Assembly (NCBI RefSeq): GCF_000753735.1
Contig: NZ_JPIN01000001.1
Span: 124,001 to 188,000, forward strand
Source: Pseudidiomarina atlantica
GTDB taxonomy: Bacteria; Pseudomonadota; Gammaproteobacteria; Enterobacterales; Alteromonadaceae
Reading direction: 5' to 3'
DNA length: 64,000 nt
Positions within the stretch are counted from its first letter, which is position 1. The number at the start of each line of letters is the position of its first letter. The translations under genes were made by a program, and so were the position numbers. Below the pieces are notes generated by a model. That model ran no database searches. It saw only the letters and a program-made list of their open reading frames with translations, and was not told the origin of the DNA. Positions 36,202-46,137 of the stretch are shown here, in pieces.

Positions 36202-38055
36202 TTAGGGCATCGGGCACGTTTCGCACAACAAGTAGACACCTTGCGGGTCGTTGAAATTCGACAGTACTTGCGCTTCACGCCAGACACCCATGAGCTGCTG
36301 CTTAATCGGGTCGATGGTACGTTGAGTCGCGCTATCAGGCAAGAGAACCTGTGCTTGTCCGAACAGATCTTGCAAGAATAATTCACGCGCGCTCATATCT
36401 GGAGTGACTGTGCGCACGTCATAGTTTTCAATTTTCGCCGCCGCTGCTGCTGCTGCAACAGCTTCATCAAAGTCGCCTAGGGCGTCAACTAGACCCAGCT
36501 CTTGCGCTTTGGCACCGGTCCAGACACGACCTTGCGCTACTTCATGAACTTGTTCGTAAGTCATGTTGCGACTCTCGGCAACCATAGTTACGAAGTCACG
36601 ATAGAACTTTTCGATCGAGGTTTGCACGATCAACTTACCTTCATCCGTTAACGGACGGGTAATGTCCATTAGTGGCATTTCTGTGGTGTGATAACCGTCG
36701 CTGTAGACACCAACGTGGGCAAGGGCATCTTCAATCGTGAAGAACATGCCGAACACGCCTATCGAACCTGTAATCGTCGTCGGTGTGGCCCAAATCTCAT
36801 CCGCGCTGGCCGCGATCCAATAACCGCCAGAAGCGGCTACTGATGACATTGAAGCGATTACTGGAATACCTGCGGCTTGCAGCTCGAGCACTTCTTGGCG
36901 GATCACCTCAGACGCAAAACCGCTACCGCCGGGGCTATCAATTCGCAAGACTACCGCACGTGTGTCGTCGTCTAAACGTGCTTTACGTAGCAGGGCAGCA
37001 GTGCTATCACCACCGATAATGCCTTGGCGTTGGAAGCCGTCCACGATCATGCCACGAGCAACGACCACAGCGATAGTGCCATCACTATCTGCTTGATCTT
37101 CTTCTACGTTGACGAGACCGGCGTCAAGGTAGTCTTGATGATAGATTTTGCGCCAGCTGGTTTCGTCATCGTCTAAGCCGGTAATATTGATAAGCTGCGT
37201 GCGGAACGCTTCGCGGGTCAGAAGGTCATCGACCAAACCACCGTTTTTCGCCAATAACGCCATGTCTTCTTGGCTTTCGCTCAGTGCAGCTTTGAAGTCC
37301 TCCATTTTGCCACTTAGCAAACGGGCATCAACGTCGCGGAGTTGTTCAATGGTGGCAATATAAGCTTGCCAAAGTGCATCATAAAGCTGCGCGTTTGCTT
37401 CTTTCGCTTCACTCGACATATCGGTGCGTGTATAGGGTTCTACCGCTGATTTATACGCGCCCACTTTAAATACATGGGTGCTAATTTTTAATTTTTCGAG
37501 CAATTCTTTGAAGTACAGTTGATAGCCACCCATGCCTTCAAACATCATCGCACCGAGCGGGTTGAGGTAGACTTCATCACCATGTGCGGCAAGGTAATAC
37601 TGTGACTGCGTATAATAGTCGGCGTAGCTGTATACAGGCTTGCCAGTTTCGCGAAAAGCGAGCAGGGCATCGCCTACTAACTTCATTTTGTTCATACCAC
37701 CGCCAGCAAAGCCACTAAGATCGAGGTAGATACCACTAATGCGGTCATCGGTGGCGGCGCGCTCGATACTTTCGATGACATCACTTAATAAAGTTTCGGG
37801 CGCATTGCTGCCGGCACCAAAGGCTTCATTGATAAAGCGGTCGGTAGGATCCACCCAAGTTTCTTCTTCAACCAATGCGCCATTCAATTGCAGCACCAGC
37901 ATGCTATTGTCAGGCACTACAATGGGCTCGTCTTCCGCAACCATCACCCCAATTACAATGAACAGTAACAAGAAGAAAATGACATTTAGAATAAGCTTGC
38001 GAATGTTATTGATTAGCCCGAACAGCTTTTTAAATACGTTGACGATACCGCTCAT
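36202..38055 (-). CDS. sppA: Protease IV (signal peptide peptidase SppA, 67K type)
   Basis: This inner-membrane serine protease (617 residues) digests leftover signal peptides. An N-terminal anchor spans about residues 20-40 (ILNVIFFLLLFIVIGVMVAE). Two ClpP-like repeats follow. The catalytic Lys is in HVFKVGAYKSAVEP (N-terminal repeat, about 206) and the catalytic Ser in MSSVAASGGYWIAASADEIW (C-terminal repeat, about 405). Size matches E. coli SppA (618). AAGGA lies just before the ATG. It is divergent from ydjA, as in E. coli. Confidence 0.95.
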   Translation of the reverse strand: MSGIVNVFKKLFGLINNIRKLILNVIFFLLLFIVIGVMVAEDEPIVVPDNSMLVLQLNGALVEEETWVDPTDRFINEAFGAGSNAPETLLSDVIESIERAATDDRISGIYLDLSGFAGGGMNKMKLVGDALLAFRETGKPVYSYADYYTQSQYYLAAHGDEVYLNPLGAMMFEGMGGYQLYFKELLEKLKISTHVFKVGAYKSAVEPYTRTDMSSEAKEANAQLYDALWQAYIATIEQLRDVDARLLSGKMEDFKAALSESQEDMALLAKNGGLVDDLLTREAFRTQLINITGLDDDETSWRKIYHQDYLDAGLVNVEEDQADSDGTIAVVVARGMIVDGFQRQGIIGGDSTAALLRKARLDDDTRAVVLRIDSPGGSGFASEVIRQEVLELQAAGIPVIASMSSVAASGGYWIAASADEIWATPTTITGSIGVFGMFFTIEDALAHVGVYSDGYHTTEMPLMDITRPLTDEGKLIVQTSIEKFYRDFVTMVAESRNMTYEQVHEVAQGRVWTGAKAQELGLVDALGDFDEAVAAAAAAAKIENYDVRTVTPDMSARELFLQDLFGQAQVLLPDSATQRTIDPIKQQLMGVWREAQVLSNFNDPQGVYLLCETCPMP

Positions 38056-38210
38056 CGGTTGGAGTCCTTTTTACAATCTTACTTTAGCTAAGTTTGAAGA
38101 ATACTGAAGATTTATTGAAGAAACTAGTCCGACAATGTAACAGAGCGTGATCATTTGCTAAGCTAGCAGCGTTATTGAATTGTCTTTCACTGGCGAATAG
38201 TAGGAGCCTC

Positions 38211-38759
38211 ATGGACGCCATCGAATTACTTACCACCCGCTCGTCAATGCCGCGTCTGGTTGCGCCAGGGCCAACAGTTGAACAATTTGCACTAATGCAG
38301 CAAGCAGCAACGCGAGCGCCCGATCACATGGAATTGATGCCCTATCGATTTGTGACATTTGCAGGGGCCGGTTTAACCCGACTCGCTGAGATCTTTGTGG
38401 CAGCGGCACGTGCGCGTGGCGATGATGCGCTGCAGCTTGAGCGTGCGGCGCAATTACCGCTGCGAGCGCCGATGGTGATTGCGTGCCTAATGGACTATCA
38501 AGCCCATGATAAAGTGCCCAGAGATGAACAATTCGCCAGTGCCGCTTGTGCGACTTTGTTACTGCAGCAAGCTGCCTTTGCGCAAGGGCTAGGAGCGATT
38601 TGGCGCACCGGATGGTTTGCCGAAGATGCTGGAGTATTAGCGGCACTCGGGGGCAAGCGAGAGGACGCGATCGTCGGCTTTTTATATGTCGGCACACCGG
38701 TGGTGCCAACGCCGATTAAACCGAACAAAGCCATCGGCAACAAATTTACCGATGGCTAA
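38211..38759 (+). CDS. ydjA: Nitroreductase-family flavoprotein YdjA
   Basis: This small FMN-dependent oxidoreductase (182 residues) belongs to the minimal nitroreductase family. The N-terminus MDAIELLTTRSSMPRLVAPG and AATRAPDHMELMPYRFV resemble E. coli YdjA, and GLGAIWRTGWFAEDAGV is the C-terminal FMN-binding region. The ATG at 38211 follows TAGGAG; an in-frame ATG at 38175 is less likely. The natural substrate is unknown. It converges on asnS with a 12-base gap and diverges from sppA. Confidence 0.9.
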   Translation: MDAIELLTTRSSMPRLVAPGPTVEQFALMQQAATRAPDHMELMPYRFVTFAGAGLTRLAEIFVAAARARGDDALQLERAAQLPLRAPMVIACLMDYQAHDKVPRDEQFASAACATLLLQQAAFAQGLGAIWRTGWFAEDAGVLAALGGKREDAIVGFLYVGTPVVPTPIKPNKAIGNKFTDG

Positions 38760-38771
38760 GCGTTCAACGGG

Positions 38772-40172
38772 TTAGAAATCAAGGGTTTTTGGCGCCCGTG
38801 GGAAGGGGATGACATCACGGATATTGGTCATGCCCGTCACATAGGTGACTAGGCGTTCAAAACCTAAGCCAAATCCAGCATGCGGCACGGTACCGTAACG
38901 ACGTAAGTCGCGGTACCAGCTGTAGTGCTCAGCATCTAGACCCATCTCTGCCATGCGCGCGTCTAGCAGATCAAGACGTTCTTCGCGTGCACTACCACCG
39001 ATGATCTCACCAATGCCTGGTGCTAAGATATCCATCGCTGCCACCGTTTTACCATCGTCATTTTGGCGCATGTAGAAGGCTTTAATGTCTTTTGGATAGT
39101 TCTTCATGACGATCGGTGCGCCGACGTGCTCTTCGGCCAAGTAGCGCTCGTGCTCTGATTGCAAGTCAGTGCCCCAACTGACTGGGTATTCGAACTTCTT
39201 GCCACAGTTTTGCAGGATCTCAATGGCGTCACTGTAATCCATGTGCACGAATTTGTTGCTTGCCACTTTTTCCAGACGTTCTATTACGCTGTTGTCAATG
39301 CGTTGTTGGAAGAATGCCATATCATCGGCGCGCTCAGTCAGCACGGCATTGATACAGTACTTGAGCATGTCTTCGGCAAGATAAGCAATGTCGTTGAGAT
39401 CGGCGAAGGCAACTTCAGGCTCGACCATCCAAAATTCTGCCAAATGGCGACTGGTGTTCGAGTTCTCGGCACGGAAGGTTGGGCCGAAGGTGTAAACCTT
39501 TGACAATGCGCAGGCATAGGTTTCAACGTTTAACTGCCCAGAGACCGTCAAAAATGATTCTTTACCAAAGAAATCTTTACTGAAATCAACATCACCTTTA
39601 TCAGTACGCGGCAAGTTCATCAGATCCAATGTTGAGACGCGGAACATCTCACCGGCGCCTTCAGCATCTGAAGCAGTAAGTATAGGGGTTGCCACCCATA
39701 AGTAGCCACGCTCATAGAAAAAGCGATGCAAGGCTTGTGCGAGACAGTTGCGCACCCGCATGACCGCACCAGTAACGTTGGTGCGCGCACGCAAGTGAGC
39801 GAACTCACGCAAGTATTCCATTGAATGAGGTTTTGGCGACATCGGATAGGTATCAGGATCTTCGACGAAGCCATAGACTTCAACTTTTATTGCTTGTAGT
39901 TCGAACGCTTGACCTTTGCCTGCCGACTCAGCGACAGTGCCAGTGATGGCTACACTGGCGCCAGTGGTGAGTTTTAACACTTCGCTATCGTAGTTATCGA
40001 GTTCATTGGGTACGACAGCTTGAATAGCATCAAAGCATGAACCGTCATGGATGTTAATGAATGAGATACCGGCTTTAGAGTCACGCCGAGTACGCACCCA
40101 ACCACGAACGGTGGCTTGCTCACCAACAGCGATTTTTCCCGCTAAAACGTCGACTACTGTTGCGAAGGGCAT
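38772..40172 (-). CDS. asnS: Asparaginyl-tRNA synthetase
   Basis: This class IIb aminoacyl-tRNA synthetase (466 residues) charges tRNA-Asn. The N-terminal OB-fold anticodon domain has [20 protein letters not shown]. Class II motifs are visible: motif 2 in [20 protein letters not shown] with the following [10 protein letters not shown], and motif 3 in [15 protein letters not shown]. Length equals E. coli AsnS (466). AGGGAG lies upstream of the ATG, and a promoter candidate lies at 40219-40246. Confidence 0.97.
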   Translation of the reverse strand: MPFATVVDVLAGKIAVGEQATVRGWVRTRRDSKAGISFINIHDGSCFDAIQAVVPNELDNYDSEVLKLTTGASVAITGTVAESAGKGQAFELQAIKVEVYGFVEDPDTYPMSPKPHSMEYLREFAHLRARTNVTGAVMRVRNCLAQALHRFFYERGYLWVATPILTASDAEGAGEMFRVSTLDLMNLPRTDKGDVDFSKDFFGKESFLTVSGQLNVETYACALSKVYTFGPTFRAENSNTSRHLAEFWMVEPEVAFADLNDIAYLAEDMLKYCINAVLTERADDMAFFQQRIDNSVIERLEKVASNKFVHMDYSDAIEILQNCGKKFEYPVSWGTDLQSEHERYLAEEHVGAPIVMKNYPKDIKAFYMRQNDDGKTVAAMDILAPGIGEIIGGSAREERLDLLDARMAEMGLDAEHYSWYRDLRRYGTVPHAGFGLGFERLVTYVTGMTNIRDVIPFPRAPKTLDF

Positions 40173-40218
40173 AGGTGTTAAAACTCCCTGTTAAAATCAA
40201 AGGTCAAAAAGTGCGTCT

Positions 40219-40246
40219 ATGTTACCTTGCTTTGCCTAAGACTCAA
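40219..40246 (-). promoter_or_regulatory. Candidate asnS promoter
   Basis: On the minus strand TTGAGT (40241-40246) and TAACAT (40219-40224) lie 16 bases apart, placing the start near 40212, about 40 bases before the asnS ATG. It begins inside the 13 bases that separate the bioA stop from this element. Confidence 0.5.
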
Positions 40247-40253
40247 GCGAAAA

Positions 40254-41534
40254 TCACGCCTGGCGGGCAAGATCCGCAATCGCATCAGTCAATTTTGTCA
40301 GTTGCGCGGCGGTAATAATGTACGGAGGCATCAGATAGACCAATTTACCGAACGGGCGGATCCATACGTCGGCCTCGACAAATGCCTGCTGAGCTTTCGC
40401 CACATCTACGGGCGCGTGCATTTCGACCACGCCAATCGCACCAAAACATCGCACGTCTGCCACTGTCGGCAATGACTGTAAAGGCATGAGTTCGGCTACT
40501 AACTGTTGGTGGATAGTCTGCACTTGTTGTTGCCATTGATTTTGCTCCAGCAACTGCAAGCTTGCGTTGGCCACTGCACAGGCAAGTGGATTGCCCATAA
40601 AAGTTGGACCATGCATAAAGGTACCACCGGCGGGCCCCTGACTAATCACTGCGCCGACCTCGGCGCTGCAGAGTACTGCGGCTTGGGTCATGTAGCCGCC
40701 AGTGAGGGCTTTGCCAACACAAAGAATGTCTGGCGCGACCTGTGCGTGTTCACAGGCGAACCAGGTCCCAGTGCGACCGAAGCCGGTGGCGATTTCATCG
40801 GCTATTAGTAATACCTTATACTCGCGACACAGTGCAGCGGCACCAGCGAGATAGTGGGGATGGTAAAAGCGCATACCGCCGGCACCTTGCACTATGGGTT
40901 CTAGAATTAATGCTGCAAGTTCATGGTGATGGCGCTCTAGCAACTGTGCTAGCGGTTCGAGTGCGCGCGGATCCCAGTCATCGTTAGGCGTAAGCTGCGG
41001 AATGGGGGCAAACAATTGCTCTCTAAGACTGCCTTGAAACAGTGCATGCATGCCATTGACTGGATCACACACCGACATTGCGGCAAAAGTATCACCGTGA
41101 TAACCGCCGCGAATGGTCGCCAACCGGTTTTTGCTAGGGTGATCTTGCGCATACCAATACTGCACCGCCATCTTAATCGCAACTTCTACACTGACGGAGC
41201 CTGAGTCAGCTAAAAACACATGTTGCAGATTGTCTGGCGCATGCTTAAGCAAGCGTCGACATAAATCGACGGCTGGTTGGTGGGTGATTCCGCCAAACAT
41301 CACGTGACTCATGTGTTGCAGTTGCCTTTGGAGTGCCCCGTTTAAATGCGGGTGATTATAGCCATGCACGGCAGCCCACCAGGAAGACATGCCGTCGACT
41401 AAACGTCGTCCATCCGCCAAGATCAACTCACAGCCTTCAGCCGCCGCAACGGGGTAGACAGGAAGTGGTTCCTTGAGAGAGGTGTACGGATGCCAAATGT
41501 GTTCACGGTCAAATTGCAAATCAGTTAATTGCAT
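40254..41534 (-). CDS. bioA: Adenosylmethionine-8-amino-7-oxononanoate aminotransferase
   Basis: This PLP enzyme (426 residues) transfers an amino group from S-adenosylmethionine to KAPA, making DAPA for biotin. The start [20 protein letters not shown] is typical of Bio[14 protein letters not shown], the Asp in [15 protein letters not shown] and the PLP Lys in [15 protein letters not shown] mark the active site. It is divergent from bioBFCD across 104 bases, the arrangement in E. coli where one operator serves both directions. Confidence 0.96.
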   Translation of the reverse strand: MQLTDLQFDREHIWHPYTSLKEPLPVYPVAAAEGCELILADGRRLVDGMSSWWAAVHGYNHPHLNGALQRQLQHMSHVMFGGITHQPAVDLCRRLLKHAPDNLQHVFLADSGSVSVEVAIKMAVQYWYAQDHPSKNRLATIRGGYHGDTFAAMSVCDPVNGMHALFQGSLREQLFAPIPQLTPNDDWDPRALEPLAQLLERHHHELAALILEPIVQGAGGMRFYHPHYLAGAAALCREYKVLLIADEIATGFGRTGTWFACEHAQVAPDILCVGKALTGGYMTQAAVLCSAEVGAVISQGPAGGTFMHGPTFMGNPLACAVANASLQLLEQNQWQQQVQTIHQQLVAELMPLQSLPTVADVRCFGAIGVVEMHAPVDVAKAQQAFVEADVWIRPFGKLVYLMPPYIITAAQLTKLTDAIADLARQA

Positions 41535-41573
41535 AAAAAGTAACCAAACGTAAGATATAAGACCTGTTAAAAG

Positions 41574-41601
41574 TTGACAGTGTAGCGGATCAAAGTATCC
41601 T
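41574..41601 (+). promoter_or_regulatory. Candidate bioB promoter
   Basis: TTGACA (41574-41579) and TATCCT (41596-41601), 16 bases apart, form a good sigma-70 promoter with a start near 41608, about 30 bases before bioB. The bioA/bioB gap should also hold a BirA operator, but no clean copy of the E. coli operator halves was found. Confidence 0.65.
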
Positions 41602-41638
41602 TTCCGAGCATAAAATCACTTAAAACAAGAGAACTCAG

Positions 41639-42682
41639 ATGAGCAAGCAACCCATCCGTCATGATTGGCAGCGTGAAGAAATTGAAGCCTTATTTGCACA
41701 ACCACTGAATGATTTGTTGTTTACTGCACAGCAGGTTCATCGCACGCATTTTGATCCGAATAAGGTTCAGGTGAGCACCTTACTCTCGATTAAAACTGGG
41801 GCTTGTCCAGAAGATTGCAAGTACTGCCCACAAAGTGCGCATTACCGAACTGATGTCGACCGTGAGCGCCTCATGGCAGTTGAAAAAGTACTGGCAGAAG
41901 CCGAAGCGGCGAAACAACAGGGCGCCTCAAGATTTTGTATGGGAGCGGCGTGGCGTAATCCAAAAGACCGTGACATGCCCTATGTGATTGAAATGATCAA
42001 AGGCGTGAAGGCGTTGGGACTTGAGACTTGTATGACCTTAGGCATGCTTAGCGCTGAACAAGCCAAGGTTCTTCAGCAGGCAGGGTTAGATTACTACAAT
42101 CACAACCTTGATACGTCGCCGGAGTTCTATGGTGAAATTATTAGTACTCGCACCTATCAAGATCGCCTAGATACTCTGAGTAACGTCCGCGATGCGGGCA
42201 TGAAAGTTTGTGCTGGCGGTATTGTTGGCATGGGCGAAACCCGTCATGACCGCGCTGGATTGCTGCAACAACTGGCGAATTTGCCACAGCATCCTGAAAG
42301 TGTACCGGTGAATATGCTGGTAAAAGTCAAAGGCACGCCTTTTGCCGAGCTTGACGATTTGGACCCATTAGAGTTTGTGCGCACTATTGCTGTGGCGCGT
42401 ATTCTGATGCCACAGTCGTTTGTGCGGCTTTCCGCTGGACGGGAAACCATGACCGATGAGTTGCAGGCGATGTGTTTCTTCGCCGGGGCGAATTCGATTT
42501 TCTACGGTGAGCGTTTGTTGACTACTCCAAACCCAGAAGCCAACAAAGATCGGCAATTGTTCGCGCGACTCGGCATCACACCCTTGGCGCACGAGGGCTA
42601 TGCCGATGAAGTGCATGAAGCAGTCCTTGAAGACGCGGTGCACGAGCAGCAAAGTGCGCCGCTGTACTATGAGGCGCGCTAG
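41639..42682 (+). CDS. bioB: Biotin synthase
   Basis: This radical SAM enzyme (347 residues) inserts sulfur into dethiobiotin. The radical SAM [4Fe-4S] motif is [18 protein letters not shown], with the CxxxCxxC cysteines. [29 protein letters not shown] and [20 protein letters not shown] carry the residues around the second cluster. Length matches E. coli BioB (346). It is first in the bioB-bioF-bioC-bioD operon. Confidence 0.98.
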   Translation: MSKQPIRHDWQREEIEALFAQPLNDLLFTAQQVHRTHFDPNKVQVSTLLSIKTGACPEDCKYCPQSAHYRTDVDRERLMAVEKVLAEAEAAKQQGASRFCMGAAWRNPKDRDMPYVIEMIKGVKALGLETCMTLGMLSAEQAKVLQQAGLDYYNHNLDTSPEFYGEIISTRTYQDRLDTLSNVRDAGMKVCAGGIVGMGETRHDRAGLLQQLANLPQHPESVPVNMLVKVKGTPFAELDDLDPLEFVRTIAVARILMPQSFVRLSAGRETMTDELQAMCFFAGANSIFYGERLLTTPNPEANKDRQLFARLGITPLAHEGYADEVHEAVLEDAVHEQQSAPLYYEAR

Positions 42683-42691
42683 GGGAAGCTG

Positions 42692-43843
42692 GTGCAGGCA
42701 AAAGTTCAAGCGCAAATACAGGCGCAGCTAGCCAGTCGTCAACAACGACAACGCTGTCGACAGCTGACAACTGTCACCAGCACTGCCAGTGAACTGCAAC
42801 TCGCAGGGCAGCGTTATCTGCATTTCTCCAGCAACGACTATTTGGGCTTGAGTTCGCATCCGGCGGTGCGTGCTGCTTGGTGTTCGTTAGCAACGGTCGG
42901 TAGTCGTGCCTCACCGCTAGTGACCGGTTATCAAACCGAGCATGCGCGGCTCAGCGCGCAATTAGCGGAATTCCTCGGCTATGAGGCGGTGATGTTGTTT
43001 GGTTCGGCATTCGCGGCCAATAGTGGTGGGCTAGCCACGCTAGGGCGTTTGTATGACAAACTCTGGCTAGATCGTTTAGCTCATGCCTCACTATTGGCTG
43101 GTGCGCAACAGAGCGGGCAGCCCTGGCGGCGCTTTCGTCACAATCAATTACTGGCGATAACACCAGCGGCGACGGAAAACTCTGAACTGCTGGTGACCGA
43201 GTCAGTATTTAGTATGGATGGTGATCAATTGCCGCTAACCGATTATGCACGGCTACATCGTCATCGTCCTCGTGCTGATTGGTGGCTTGATGACGCGCAT
43301 GGTTTTGGTGTGCTGGGCAAGGACGGCCGCGGGGTAGTCGAACTGGTGCAGCAAGCACCGGAATATCTGGTGCTGGCGTTTGGCAAAGCTTGTGGAGTTG
43401 CCGGTGGTGCCATTGCCTGTAGCGCGGACGCCGCAAGCTATTTAAGCAATTATTGTCCGGAACTCATTTATTCAACCGCAATGCCTGCGGCGCAAGCTGC
43501 CGCTATTACGGCGGCGGTTGAGGTGATTGCTGGTGCCGAAGGCCAACAGTTGCGGTCGCGCTTAGCCGCGAATATCAGTTTGTTTCGTGAACTGGCGCAG
43601 CAGCGAGAACTCCCATTGAGTGAAAGCCAACACGCTATCCAAACACTGATCCTGGGTACCGATGCTCGCGCACTAGGGGTAAGCGCTAAGCTCCGTGCAC
43701 AGGATATTTGGTGTGCTGCGATACGCCCACCGACGGTGCCAGAAGGCACCGCTCGATTGCGTTTAACGCTTACGGCAGAACATAGCGATGCGCACATTCG
43801 TCAACTTGTCGATGCCCTAGCGAGTGCCTTAGATGCTGCATAG
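42692..43843 (+). CDS. bioF: 8-Amino-7-oxononanoate synthase
   Basis: This PLP enzyme (383 residues) condenses pimeloyl-ACP with alanine to form KAPA. FSSNDYLGLSSHPAV near the N-terminus, the Asp in WWLDDAHGFGVLG and the PLP Lys in AFGKACGVAGGA are family features. It starts with GTG at 42692, nine bases after bioB and preceded by AGGGGA; the leading MQAKVQAQIQAQLASRQQRQ is Gln-rich. Its end overlaps bioC by 11 bases. Confidence 0.95.
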   Translation: MQAKVQAQIQAQLASRQQRQRCRQLTTVTSTASELQLAGQRYLHFSSNDYLGLSSHPAVRAAWCSLATVGSRASPLVTGYQTEHARLSAQLAEFLGYEAVMLFGSAFAANSGGLATLGRLYDKLWLDRLAHASLLAGAQQSGQPWRRFRHNQLLAITPAATENSELLVTESVFSMDGDQLPLTDYARLHRHRPRADWWLDDAHGFGVLGKDGRGVVELVQQAPEYLVLAFGKACGVAGGAIACSADAASYLSNYCPELIYSTAMPAAQAAAITAAVEVIAGAEGQQLRSRLAANISLFRELAQQRELPLSESQHAIQTLILGTDARALGVSAKLRAQDIWCAAIRPPTVPEGTARLRLTLTAEHSDAHIRQLVDALASALDAA

Positions 43844-44603
43844 CCATTACGATAAAACGCGAGTCGCCCGTCATTTTGCGCGTGCTGCGTACAGTTATAC
43901 CCAGCATGACGGCCTGCAAAGACAGATTGCTGAACTTTTAATAACGCAGCTAAAGCCTACTCGCGGAGTACTGCTTGATGTCGGTTGCGGACCCGCACAT
44001 CACGCACCGGCTCTGCAGCGCCTTGCGGATCGTTATGTGGGGCTTGATATTGCGCCAACCATGCTAGAGGTTGCGCAACAGTCGCAGACAGGTGACTGGC
44101 TTTTAGCCGATATGGAACGTTTACCTCTAGCGAACGAAAGCGTGGCCTGTCTGCACTCGAACCTGGCGATGCAGTGGGCGAATGACACTGCTGCTTTATT
44201 ACGAGAGTGGCACCGCGTATTAGCGGCGAATGGGCAGTTGTTCGCTTCGACGGTGTTAGCGGGCTCAATGTGGCCATTGAATGAGTGTTTTGCTGAAGTT
44301 GACGGCGCGGTGCGTCATAACCGTTGGCTCACACAAGATACGCTCCAGCAACAACTTGAACTACTGTCGTGGCAGGCTTCATGTGTCGTACTGCAGGTTA
44401 CGCAAGCTTATCCTTCGGTGACCGCTATGCTGCGCGATCTGAAAGGCATCGGCGCCAACTACACGGCACGTGCGCAAGCAAGCTATCTCGGTCGACAACG
44501 CTTAGCGCAGTTAGAGCAGGTTATGGAACAGTACCGCAACGACACCGGAATGCTGCCATTGCGCTGGCAAATTGGCCTCGTGCGCGCGCAAAGAACAGTA
44601 TAA
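43833..44603 (+). CDS. bioC: Malonyl-ACP O-methyltransferase BioC
   Basis: This SAM-dependent methyltransferase (256 residues) methylates malonyl-ACP so it can enter the fatty acid cycle and become pimeloyl-ACP. The N-terminus KTRVARHFARAAYSYTQHD is typical of BioC; motif I is LLDVGCGPAHHAPAL, and SNLAMQWANDTAALLREWHRVL is a further BioC block. The ATG lies inside the bioF end. The partner esterase gene bioH is not in this window. Confidence 0.93.
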   Translation: MLHSHYDKTRVARHFARAAYSYTQHDGLQRQIAELLITQLKPTRGVLLDVGCGPAHHAPALQRLADRYVGLDIAPTMLEVAQQSQTGDWLLADMERLPLANESVACLHSNLAMQWANDTAALLREWHRVLAANGQLFASTVLAGSMWPLNECFAEVDGAVRHNRWLTQDTLQQQLELLSWQASCVVLQVTQAYPSVTAMLRDLKGIGANYTARAQASYLGRQRLAQLEQVMEQYRNDTGMLPLRWQIGLVRAQRTV

Positions 44604-44624
44604 ATAGATTGAGGAAAATGCAAG

Positions 44625-45329
44625 ATGACATGTGTTTTTGTTGCTGGTACAGATACCGATGCTGGCAAGACGATTGCTGCTGCAGCGTTGCTTTATCGCT
44701 TGGCAGAGGGTGCTGTGAGGACACTCGCAATGAAGCCAGTTGCGGCTGGCGCAGTGGCTACAGCAAGTGGCTTGCGCAACAGTGATGCATTGCAACTTGA
44801 GCTTGCTATGAACGCACGTAATGTTAGTTATGCGGAAGTGAATCCTATCTGTTTAGCCGCGCCGATTGCACCTCATATCGCAGCTGAGCAAGCGGGCATC
44901 AAGTTAAGCGTTGCTGAGTTGCTGCGCCATCAACAACGTCTGGCGCAACATCCGCACGATCTGTTGCTCATCGAAGGTGCCGGTGGTTGGTTAGTCCCGC
45001 TCAACGAGGCGGAAACCCTAGCGGATTTTGCGGTCGCGGTGGGGGCCAAGGTGGTCTTGGTTGTGGGGCTGAAACTCGGTTGTTTAAATCATGCGCTGCT
45101 CACTGCGGCAGCTATTCAACAAAGTGGTGCCGAGTTAGTTGGCTGGATCGGCAATCAACCACAAGCATCCGTCATGAGTTATCAACAAGAAAATATAGAA
45201 TACTTAAAGGCTAAACTGCCAGCGCCGTGTTTGGGCATTTTACCTTTTGAACCCAGCGCTGACAGTGCCAAGCTTGCTGGCTATTTACTTGAAAGCCAGG
45301 CGCTAATGTCACTATTTGCCGGCAATTGA
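44625..45329 (+). CDS. bioD: Dethiobiotin synthetase
   Basis: This ATP-dependent enzyme (234 residues) closes the ureido ring of dethiobiotin. The P-loop is VAGTDTDAGKTIAAAAL, KPVAAGA is the substrate-binding block, and LLIEGAGGWLVPLNE is the second phosphate region. It ends the biotin operon. Its last 49 bases overlap, tail to tail, the end of the convergent pepE gene, so no separate terminator space exists. Confidence 0.95.
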   Translation: MTCVFVAGTDTDAGKTIAAAALLYRLAEGAVRTLAMKPVAAGAVATASGLRNSDALQLELAMNARNVSYAEVNPICLAAPIAPHIAAEQAGIKLSVAELLRHQQRLAQHPHDLLLIEGAGGWLVPLNEAETLADFAVAVGAKVVLVVGLKLGCLNHALLTAAAIQQSGAELVGWIGNQPQASVMSYQQENIEYLKAKLPAPCLGILPFEPSADSAKLAGYLLESQALMSLFAGN

Positions 45330-45991
45330 TGTTTATCATTGCCAAGAAACAGCACCCCGGGAGCATCGCCACACAATTTCACTGTGTCGCCATCAACCCA
45401 TAAGGCGGAACCTTCGCGTAAACCAATCACCGCTGTGCTTGGTGCGACGGTAGTAAACTCCGCCAGCCGCTGATCACGGGTTTCCCCATGAAAGCCTGGA
45501 GGGTGGCTGTCAATATAATGCGGATTCAACTGGCAAGGCAAAAAGCTTAGCGCGCTGAAGGATTGCGGTTCGACAATCGGCATATCGTTGGTCGTGCGAA
45601 TCGATAAGCCGGCGATGTTCGAGCCTGCACTCCAACCAATGTACGGAGTGCCTGCTTGCACAGTTGATTGTAACGGTGTCACGAGTCCCCGTTGTTGCAG
45701 CTCGTTCAGCAAGTGAAAGGTGTTGCCACCGCCGACTAAGATGGCGTCCACCGCCACTAAGGTTGCCACTGCGTCGTCCTGAGCAGCCAAGTTGATAATG
45801 TCGTAACCCAGCGGTGCCAGCTTCTCAGCAACCCGCTGCGTGTATTCAGCGTAGCTCATGGTCACTCCTGCGAAAGGCACGAAGGCTATTGTTGCCGGAG
45901 CCGGCACTCGTTCGCATAACCAGGGTATTACGGGGGCTAGATAATCACTATCGCCAGCTTTAGAACTCGAGCAGAGAAGCAACTTTTGCAT
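45281..45991 (-). CDS. pepE: Peptidase E (alpha-aspartyl dipeptidase)
   Basis: This cytoplasmic serine dipeptidase (236 residues, family S51) cleaves dipeptides with N-terminal aspartate. It resembles E. coli PepE (229) throughout: FVPFAGVTMSYAEYT, AILVGGGNTFHLLN, the nucleophile Ser in YIGWSAGSNIAGL, IRTTNDMPIVEP and NPHYIDSHPPGFHGETRDQR. The start at 45991 is preferred because earlier in-frame codons give a tail unlike the family. It overlaps bioD by 49 bases. Confidence 0.93.
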   Translation of the reverse strand: MQKLLLCSSSKAGDSDYLAPVIPWLCERVPAPATIAFVPFAGVTMSYAEYTQRVAEKLAPLGYDIINLAAQDDAVATLVAVDAILVGGGNTFHLLNELQQRGLVTPLQSTVQAGTPYIGWSAGSNIAGLSIRTTNDMPIVEPQSFSALSFLPCQLNPHYIDSHPPGFHGETRDQRLAEFTTVAPSTAVIGLREGSALWVDGDTVKLCGDAPGVLFLGNDKHQLPANSDISAWLSSK

Positions 45992-46081
45992 AGCAAGGGG
46001 TCCAACTTTTGAAAATTCATCACGATCGTTTTGGCACTCGGCATCGTAACAAAAAAAACCGCTGCTTAGCGATTGATATGC

Positions 46082-46095
46082 GGTACAATTGTACC
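46082..46095. promoter_or_regulatory. Palindrome at the htpX promoter
   Basis: GGTACAATTGTACC is a 14-bp perfect palindrome 43 bases before the htpX ATG. It includes TACAAT (46084-46089), a good -10 candidate, although no strong -35 is seen at the right distance. A regulator binding here would block or aid polymerase directly; its identity is unknown. Confidence 0.45.
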
Positions 46096-46137
46096 CATAT
46101 TTAACTCGTATCAATGGTCTTATGAGGTAACTTGATC

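Noticed and set aside
41535-41638. BirA operator in the bioA/bioB gap
   Set aside because: GTAACC and GTTAAAAG-like halves are present but deviate strongly from the E. coli operator in sequence and spacing; I could not support a site.
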